Shown here piece after piece: positions 58,975 to 64,000 of a stretch of 64,000 nt of DNA. Position numbers and translations under genes: made by a program. Position 1 is the first letter of the stretch; every line of letters begins with the position of its first letter. Location: contig NZ_FRAB01000008.1 in NCBI RefSeq assembly GCF_900142195.1, positions 124,001-188,000 on the forward strand, in the 5' to 3' direction. Source of the DNA: Paraburkholderia terricola (GTDB taxonomy: Bacteria > Pseudomonadota > Gammaproteobacteria > Burkholderiales > Burkholderiaceae). The notes below the pieces were generated by a model that worked only from the letters and a program-made list of their open reading frames with translations, was not told where the DNA came from and made no database searches.

Positions 58975-60663
58975 TTATTGCGCGCGATCGTCGATGAAGC
59001 CCTTCAGCATCGCCAGCGTGTCGGCGTCGTCGATATGCTTGTCGGTGCGCCAGCGCAGCATGCGCGGAAAGCGCACCGCCACGCCCGACTTGTGACGCGG
59101 GCTCGCCTGAATCCCCTCGAAGCCGATTTCGAACACGAGCGTGGGCGTCACGCTGCGCACCGGGCCGAATTTCTCGACCGTGGTCTTGCGCACGATCGCA
59201 TCCACCTGGCGCATTTCCTCGTCGGTGAGACCGGAATAGGCCTTCGCGAACGGCACGAGGGTACGCACGCCGTCCGCTTCATCCCACACCGCGAAGGTGA
59301 AGTCGGTATAGAGACTCGCGCGCCGGCCATGACCGCGCTGCGCGTAGACCAGCACCGCGTCCACCGCATACGGATCGATCTTCCATTTCCACCATGTGCC
59401 GGAGGCTTTCGTGCGGCCCACGCCGTACATCGAATCGCGCGCCTTGAGCATCAAGCCTTCGACGCCGCGCGTCCGGCTCTCTGCGCGCAGCGCGGCGAGC
59501 GTTTGCCAATCGGACGCGCGCACCAGCGGCGACACGCGCAACAGATCGCGCGCCAGGCTGCCGTCGACGGAAGCGGCCAGCGCATCGAGGCGCGCGCGCC
59601 GCTCGACGAGCGGCGTCATGCGCAGATCATCGCCCTGCGCTTCGAGCAGATCGTAGGCGAGCAAGGTGGTGGGCGAATCGGCCAACACTTTTTTCGTCAG
59701 CGTTTTACGCGCGATGCGCGGTTGCAGGCGCGCGAACGGCAACGGCGCCGTCGCGCCGGGCTCCCACGCGAGAATCTCGCCGTCGATCACGAAGCCGTCG
59801 GGCAACGCGTCGCCGAGCGCCGTGACCTCGGGAAAGCGCTCCGTGATCAGATCCTCGCCGCGCGACCACAACCACACGCGGCCCGCGCGTTTGACGAGTT
59901 GCGCGCGAATGCCGTCCCACTTCCATTCGATCAGCCATTGCATCGGCTCGCCGAGCGTCGCCGGGTCGGTCTGCAACGGATGCGCGAGAAAGAACGGATA
60001 AGGCAAGCCCGCATCGTCGTCATGCGCGGCATGATGCGCTTCTAGGCCTTGCCGCGCCTCTTCGCTGCCGCTCTCCGGAGCGATCAGGCGCAGATAACGC
60101 GCGGCGTCGGGTTTCTGCCGCGAGTCGGTCCAGCCCACCATGCGTTGCGCGATCCGTTTATGGTCGACGCCCGCCACTTCCGCGAGCGCGCGCACCACGA
60201 GTTGCCGCGCCACGCCGACCCGAAAGCCGCCGCCGATCAGCTTGGTCAGCAGAAACCGTCCGCCCCAATCGAGTTCGTCCCAGTAACCGAGCAAGCGCGT
60301 GCGCAATTCCTCCGGCGCGAGGCCGCGAAGCGTCAGCACGCGTTGCTCGATCCATTGCGTGAGGCCGAGTTCGGAACTGCGTTGCGCGGGCGGCAGGATA
60401 TGGGCGATGGTTTCGGCGAGATCGCCCACCGCGTGATACGACTCCTCGAATAGCCACGGCGGCAAGCCGGCCCGCTCGCGGGCGATTTCGGTCAGCAGAC
60501 GCGTGGGCACCGATTGACGCGGCTTGCCGCCGGCGAGAAAGTACGACGCCCATGCGGCGTCCTCCGGTTCGGCCGCCGAGAAATAGCTGTTGAGCGCTTC
60601 GAGTTTGTCGCGCGTCGAGGTGGTCGCGTCGAGCGCGGTATAGAGGGCGGCGAAGCGTTTCAT
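58975..60663 (-). CDS. ATP-dependent DNA ligase (ligase-exonuclease cluster type)
   Basis: 562 residues. N-terminal DNA-binding domain, nucleotidyltransferase with adenylation Lys248 in EWKWDGIRAQ, motif III/IIIa FVIDGEILAW, motif IV VEGLMLKARD, motif V WWKWKID, then an OB domain (VFEIGFEGIQASPRHKSGVAVRFPRM in parts). This ligase type is known to be encoded beside a ligase-associated exonuclease, an Lhr helicase and an MPE nuclease. Here the exonuclease is present (ATGA overlap), the other two are not within the window. Seals DNA nicks using ATP. Confidence 0.93.
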   Translation of the reverse strand: MKRFAALYTALDATTSTRDKLEALNSYFSAAEPEDAAWASYFLAGGKPRQSVPTRLLTEIARERAGLPPWLFEESYHAVGDLAETIAHILPPAQRSSELGLTQWIEQRVLTLRGLAPEELRTRLLGYWDELDWGGRFLLTKLIGGGFRVGVARQLVVRALAEVAGVDHKRIAQRMVGWTDSRQKPDAARYLRLIAPESGSEEARQGLEAHHAAHDDDAGLPYPFFLAHPLQTDPATLGEPMQWLIEWKWDGIRAQLVKRAGRVWLWSRGEDLITERFPEVTALGDALPDGFVIDGEILAWEPGATAPLPFARLQPRIARKTLTKKVLADSPTTLLAYDLLEAQGDDLRMTPLVERRARLDALAASVDGSLARDLLRVSPLVRASDWQTLAALRAESRTRGVEGLMLKARDSMYGVGRTKASGTWWKWKIDPYAVDAVLVYAQRGHGRRASLYTDFTFAVWDEADGVRTLVPFAKAYSGLTDEEMRQVDAIVRKTTVEKFGPVRSVTPTLVFEIGFEGIQASPRHKSGVAVRFPRMLRWRTDKHIDDADTLAMLKGFIDDRAQ

Positions 60664-61910
60664 GGGCCGCTCGTCGTGTTGTCGGCCGCGGGTCGGGCTT
60701 CGAGATCGGCCGCGTTCGGCGTGTCATCTCGTGTGGCTTGTGTGGCTTGCGTGGTTTGTGTGGCTTCCACCGGCGAGGCGCCGCTCGTCGCGGCCGTTTC
60801 GTCGCCGCCCGCGGCGTCGGCCTCCACCGTGTCGTCTCCGTATTGCGTGTCGAACGCGCCTGCTTCGAGACCCTGTTCGCGCAGCCAGCGCACCATCGGC
60901 TCGACCGAGCCATGCGTGACGATGACGCGCCCCGCGCCCGTCGCATGAATCGCGCTTTGCAGGCCGGGCCAATCGGCGTGATCCGACAGCACGAAGCCGC
61001 GATCGACGCCGCGCCGGCGCCGCGCGCCGCGCAAGCGCATCCAGCCCGACGCGAACGCGTCGCTATAGTCGCCGAAACGCCTGAGCCATGCGCTGCCTTG
61101 CGCGGACGGCGGCGCCACGATCAACGCCTGCCTGAAAGCGGCCTTGTCCCTCGCCGCTATTTCGCCGACGACGCGCACCGGCGGCAAGCGCACGCCCGCC
61201 TCGCGATACGCGCGATTGAGCGGCGCGATGGCGCCGTGACAGAAGATCGGTCCGATGGCGGCGTCGACGCTCGCCAGCACGCGCTGCGCCTTGCCGAACG
61301 AATAGCAGAACAGCACCGACGCGCGTCCTTGCGACGCGTTGTGACGCCACCATGAATCGATGCCGTCGAACACGGCTTGCGGCGCGTCCCAACGATAGAT
61401 CGGCAAACCGAACGTCGACTCGGTGATGAACGTCTCGCAGCGCACCGGCTCGAACGCAGCGCAGGTCGGATCGGGGTCGAGCTTGTAGTCGCCCGATGCG
61501 ACCCACACGCGGCCCTTGTGCTCGATCCTGAGTTGCGCCGAACCCAGCACATGTCCCGCCGGGTGAAGCGAGACGGTCGTGCCGTCGAAGTCGAGCCGCT
61601 CGCCATAGGCGAGCGTTTGCAGCGCGATGCCGGGCAAGCGCCACAGCAGCACGTTCGCGCCCGCTTGCGAGGCAAGGTAATGACGGTGCCCGAAGCGCGC
61701 GTGATCGGAATGGGCGTGCGTGATCACCGCCCGCTCGACCGGCCGCCAGGGATCGATATAAAAGTCGCCGCACGGGCAGTACAAACCTTCTGGCCGGGCG
61801 ACCACGAGGTCGGGATCGTGCGGGTTTTCCGGCTTGTCAGACGCGTTGTTCAATGTATGGGATTCCGACAGACTCCAGGCAAGGTCGATGAAAGGCGCAG
61901 CAAATCGCAT
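60660..61910 (-). CDS. Ligase-associated DNA exonuclease
   Basis: 416 residues from ATG 61910. Metallo-beta-lactamase/beta-CASP fold of the SNM1 type: metal motif HAHSDHAR (65-70), AGHVLGSAQLRIEH, ASGDYKLDPDP, TESTFGLPIYRW, and LSDHADWPGLQSAI plus VTHG at the C-terminal side. Expected 5'-exonuclease with the adjacent ligase. The last ~60 residues are Thr/Ala/Gln-rich with a 9-bp repeat and look disordered. Stop overlaps the ligase ATG as ATGA. A start at 62006 is also possible. Confidence 0.88.
   Translation of the reverse strand: MRFAAPFIDLAWSLSESHTLNNASDKPENPHDPDLVVARPEGLYCPCGDFYIDPWRPVERAVITHAHSDHARFGHRHYLASQAGANVLLWRLPGIALQTLAYGERLDFDGTTVSLHPAGHVLGSAQLRIEHKGRVWVASGDYKLDPDPTCAAFEPVRCETFITESTFGLPIYRWDAPQAVFDGIDSWWRHNASQGRASVLFCYSFGKAQRVLASVDAAIGPIFCHGAIAPLNRAYREAGVRLPPVRVVGEIAARDKAAFRQALIVAPPSAQGSAWLRRFGDYSDAFASGWMRLRGARRRRGVDRGFVLSDHADWPGLQSAIHATGAGRVIVTHGSVEPMVRWLREQGLEAGAFDTQYGDDTVEADAAGGDETAATSGASPVEATQTTQATQATRDDTPNAADLEARPAADNTTSGP
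60731..60766. repeat. 9-bp tandem repeat in exonuclease tail
   Basis: GTGTGGCTT occurs as four consecutive units, the third with two changes. Encodes TQATQAT-type residues in the disordered tail. Frame preserved by any copy change. Confidence 0.9.
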
Positions 61911-62041
61911 TCCCGCGACTGATGTCACGCGAGTCGAGTTCAGCCACGCGGGATGGCTGCGTTCTTGCTTACGGTACGACAACAAGCGCGCCCGCACCCG
62001 CTGCATGTCGGCGGGCTCCGCGACGCGCGTCGTGAGCGACC

Positions 62042-62944
62042 ATGCGAACCATCATCGACGAACACGCGTTGTATGTGGCGAAACATCCCGGCACCTTCGT
62101 CCTGCAAACGCTGAAGGCATTTCGCGCGAATCAGGGCTTGCTGCTCGCCGGCGCGGTGGCGTATTACGCGCTGTTGTCGATCGTGCCGCTGATGATCCTG
62201 ATCGTGATCGCGTTGTCGCGCGTGGTGCCGGAGCACACGTTGCTCACCGCGCTGGGTCATCTTTTGCAATGGCTGGTGCCGGGTCAATCGGGCGCGCTGG
62301 TGCGCGAACTCGCCCATTTCCTGGCGCACCGCGAGGTGGTCGGCTGGGTGTTGTTCCTGACGATGCTCTTCTTCAGCTCGCTCGCCTTTACGGTGCTGGA
62401 AAACGCGATGTCGCTGATTTTCGTGCATCGCGTGGTGATCCGCCGGCGGCACTTCCTGCTTTCCGCGCTGCTGCCCTATTGCTACATTCTCTTTCTCGGC
62501 GTGGGCTCGCTGATCGTCACGCTCGTGTCGAGCGGGCTCGACGTGATGGGGGCCGAAGCGGTCGATCTGTTCGGCACGCATGTTTCGTTGCAGGGATTCT
62601 CGCGCGTCGTCCTGTATCTGCTCGGCCTCGCCGGCGAGATTTTCGTGCTGACCTCGATCTACATGGTGATGCCGGTCGGGCGGCCCTCGCTCAAGCATGC
62701 GCTGCTCGGCGGGATCGTCGCGGCGCTCCTGTGGGAAATCACGCGGCATGTGCTGGTGTGGTACTTCGCGACGCTCTCGCAGGTGAGCGTGGTGTATGGG
62801 TCGCTGACGATGGCGATCGTCATCCTGTTCAGCCTCGAATGGCTGGCGACCTTGCTGCTGTTCGGCGCCCAGGTGATTTCGCAATACGAGCGCTTCGGGC
62901 TGGAACCGCCGGACGCGCCGCAGCCGCGCATCAAGACCGGTTGA
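62042..62944 (+). CDS. YihY/UPF0761-family inner-membrane protein
   Basis: 300 residues with six helices. Family features: QGLLLAGAVAYYALLSIVPLMILIVIA, the VPGQ and FSSLAFTVLENAMS regions, GEIFVLTSIYMVMPVGRPSLKHALLGGIVAALLWE (in parts) and LEWLATLLLFGAQV. Once misnamed ribonuclease BN; function unknown. Divergent from the exonuclease. ATG 62042 is the first start. Confidence 0.9.
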   Translation: MRTIIDEHALYVAKHPGTFVLQTLKAFRANQGLLLAGAVAYYALLSIVPLMILIVIALSRVVPEHTLLTALGHLLQWLVPGQSGALVRELAHFLAHREVVGWVLFLTMLFFSSLAFTVLENAMSLIFVHRVVIRRRHFLLSALLPYCYILFLGVGSLIVTLVSSGLDVMGAEAVDLFGTHVSLQGFSRVVLYLLGLAGEIFVLTSIYMVMPVGRPSLKHALLGGIVAALLWEITRHVLVWYFATLSQVSVVYGSLTMAIVILFSLEWLATLLLFGAQVISQYERFGLEPPDAPQPRIKTG

Positions 62945-63057
62945 CTGGCGATCAGCGCGCCTCACCGCCGACGCGCCTCGCGGATCGGCAAGACTGCGGT
63001 AACATTCCGCGAATGCCGGGCCTCGCGTGGTCTCGCGCGGGTCTCCTACATTCACGT

Positions 63058-63123
63058 TTTATTCCGTGCACGTTCCAGGATCGAGCATGCTTTATTCCCT
63101 GCACGTCTCAGGACCCACCATGA
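63058..63123. repeat. 33-bp tandem duplication including ribosome-binding site and start
   Basis: Two 33-base units, 63058-63090 and 63091-63123. The first 25 bases agree at 21 positions (TTTATTCC-TGCACGT--CAGGA-C). Both copies end with a CAGGA ribosome-binding site and an ATG (63087, 63120). The period is a multiple of three, so both starts read the same frame. Confidence 0.85.
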
Positions 63124-63218
63124 GCATCGCCCAGTGCGGCGACATACCGGTTTCGGGCAGCAACGAGCGCGTCACGGTGCTTGAGCATGGCTTCGGCAGA
63201 ACCATGCTGTCCGGGTAA
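63120..63218 (+). pseudogene. 5' stub resembling RsbQ-type alpha/beta hydrolase
   Basis: 32 codons after a good ribosome-binding site (AGGACCC before ATG): IAQCGDIPVSGSNERV then a HGFG motif (EHGFGRTMLSG) and a stop. The V-x-G-x then HGFG order matches the start of RsbQ-like hydrolases, where HGFG forms the oxyanion hole; the remaining ~230 residues are absent. In Bacillus RsbQ is paired with the PAS-containing phosphatase RsbP, and here a PAS protein starts 5 bp later. Could instead be a short leader peptide. Medium-low certainty. Confidence 0.4.
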
Positions 63219-63222
63219 CGCG

Positions 63223-64000
63223 ATGCACAGCATGGACCCGCCCTTGCCGTCCGCCGATGCGTTGTTCGAGCATGCCGCCTGCGGCCTGCTCGTCGCCGAT
63301 CCCGACGGCCTCATCCTGCGCGTGAACGCCACGTTCTGCGACTGGCTGGGCTATGGCGCCGGGCAGCTCGCGGGAACCCGCCGCATCGGCGACCTGCTGA
63401 GCAGCGGCGGCAAGGTGCTCTACGAGACGCATTGGGCGCCGCTTCTGCGCACGCAGGGCTCGGTCGCCGAGATCAAGCTGAACATGATGCATCGCGACGG
63501 CCATACGGTGCCGATGCTGCTCAACGCGGTGCGCCGCCGTCATGGCGACGCGAGCTACCTCGAAGTCGCGGTGCTGGTCGTCGCGGATCGCCACAAGTAC
63601 GAACAGGAATTGCTGCTGGCGCGCCGCAACGCGGAGGCGTCGGTGGCCGCGCATCAACTGGCGCGCAAGGAGTTGCAGGAAAGCCGCGACGTGCTGAGTC
63701 TCGCGATGCGCGGCGCGCGCATGGGCGCGTGGTCGCACGAGCCGAAGTCGGGCAAGTTCTGGTGGAGCCGCGAACTCGAAGCGCTCGCGGGATACGCCGA
63801 GGGGCGCTTCGCCAACATGCGCGGCGGCTTTTTCGAACTGATTCATCCGGGCGACCTCGCCGCGCTGAACGAGGCCGTCGACCGGGCGGTGGCAAGCGGC
63901 GACGATTACGTCGCGGAATTCCGCTTCCTGCATGCGAGCGGCGACTGGTGCTGGATGGAAGGCCGCGGCCGCGCCACTTACGACGAACGCGGCGAGCCGC
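63223..64000 (+). CDS. PAS-domain signalling protein, 5' part
   Basis: Open from ATG 63223 to the window end, 259 codons. First PAS: LFEHAACGLLVADPDGLILRVNATFCDWLGY and the later heme/ligand-type stretch TVPMLLNAVRRRHGD. A coiled coil (YEQELLLARRNAEASVAAHQLARKELQESRDVL) joins a second PAS_3 (GAWSHEPKSGKFWWSRELEALAGY, DYVAEFRFLHASGDWCWMEGRG). The output domain (kinase, phosphatase or cyclase) lies outside. An internal ATG at 63232 is possible. Confidence 0.85.
   Translation, partial: MHSMDPPLPSADALFEHAACGLLVADPDGLILRVNATFCDWLGYGAGQLAGTRRIGDLLSSGGKVLYETHWAPLLRTQGSVAEIKLNMMHRDGHTVPMLLNAVRRRHGDASYLEVAVLVVADRHKYEQELLLARRNAEASVAAHQLARKELQESRDVLSLAMRGARMGAWSHEPKSGKFWWSRELEALAGYAEGRFANMRGGFFELIHPGDLAALNEAVDRAVASGDDYVAEFRFLHASGDWCWMEGRGRATYDERGEP

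Noticed and set aside
62006..62040. Longer start for the exonuclease
   Set aside because: The extra 32 residues have no family similarity; kept only as an alternative.

Overview
The window reads as chromosomal DNA of a high-GC betaproteobacterium of the Burkholderia/Paraburkholderia type. This rests on gene content (two-CHR ChrA, EmrAB-OprM-type pump with NodT lipoprotein, DUF2934/DUF2795/DUF4142 stress-type proteins, PaoABC-like aldehyde oxidase, CheB-CheR hybrid kinase) and on strong G/C at third codon positions. I see no rRNA, tRNA, CRISPR, prophage or IS element. Species assignment is not possible from reading alone.

Layout. 1-9 kb: 3' end of a sigma-54 activator, a TonB siderophore receptor behind a Fur-like box, ChrA, a 56-aa membrane peptide missed by length cut-offs, a CelD-type GNAT, a lone MreB and a gamma-glutamyltransferase. 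9-17.4 kb: a divergent catabolic locus. A deacetylase, a GntR/FCD regulator and a flavin reductase point left; a four-gene PotABCD-like ABC importer and an acyl-CoA-dehydrogenase-fold enzyme point right. 17.4-24.3 kb: SLATT membrane protein, YceH, XRE-cupin regulator with GNAT, LysE exporter, and a phosphoketolase-acetate kinase operon. 24.6-31.6 kb: small membrane protein, orphan tandem-PAAR protein, ankyrin protein, HAD hydrolase with what looks like a 6-phosphogluconate dehydrogenase 3' remnant upstream, sugar efflux MFS, DUF2628, thioredoxin-like, YjbQ and class I aldolase.

31.6-40.4 kb: two large hybrid sensor kinases flanking a Met/His/Lys-rich secreted peptide, then a Rieske-FAD oxidoreductase. 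40.5-47.7 kb: a 64-aa acidic protein, an HlyD/DHA2-MFS/NodT tripartite pump, an AI-2E-family permease with two extra C-terminal regions, and DUF2934. 47.8-58.2 kb: GlgX, PRC-barrel, a three-subunit molybdenum aldehyde oxidase, CBS, DUF2795 (with a textbook terminator), SDR, lone response regulator and DUF4142; this resembles a desiccation/stress reserve cluster. 58.2-62 kb: a repair group of UdgX-type uracil-DNA glycosylase facing a coupled ligase-associated exonuclease and ATP-dependent DNA ligase. 62-64 kb: YihY-family membrane protein, a stub of an RsbQ-like hydrolase behind a 33-bp duplicated ribosome-binding/start region, and a PAS-domain sensor cut by the window end.

The less ordinary items are the two gene stubs, the UdgX-Exo-Lig grouping, the possible two-component flavin monooxygenase locus, several short in-frame tandem repeats in linker-coding DNA, and the secreted peptide between two sensor kinases.
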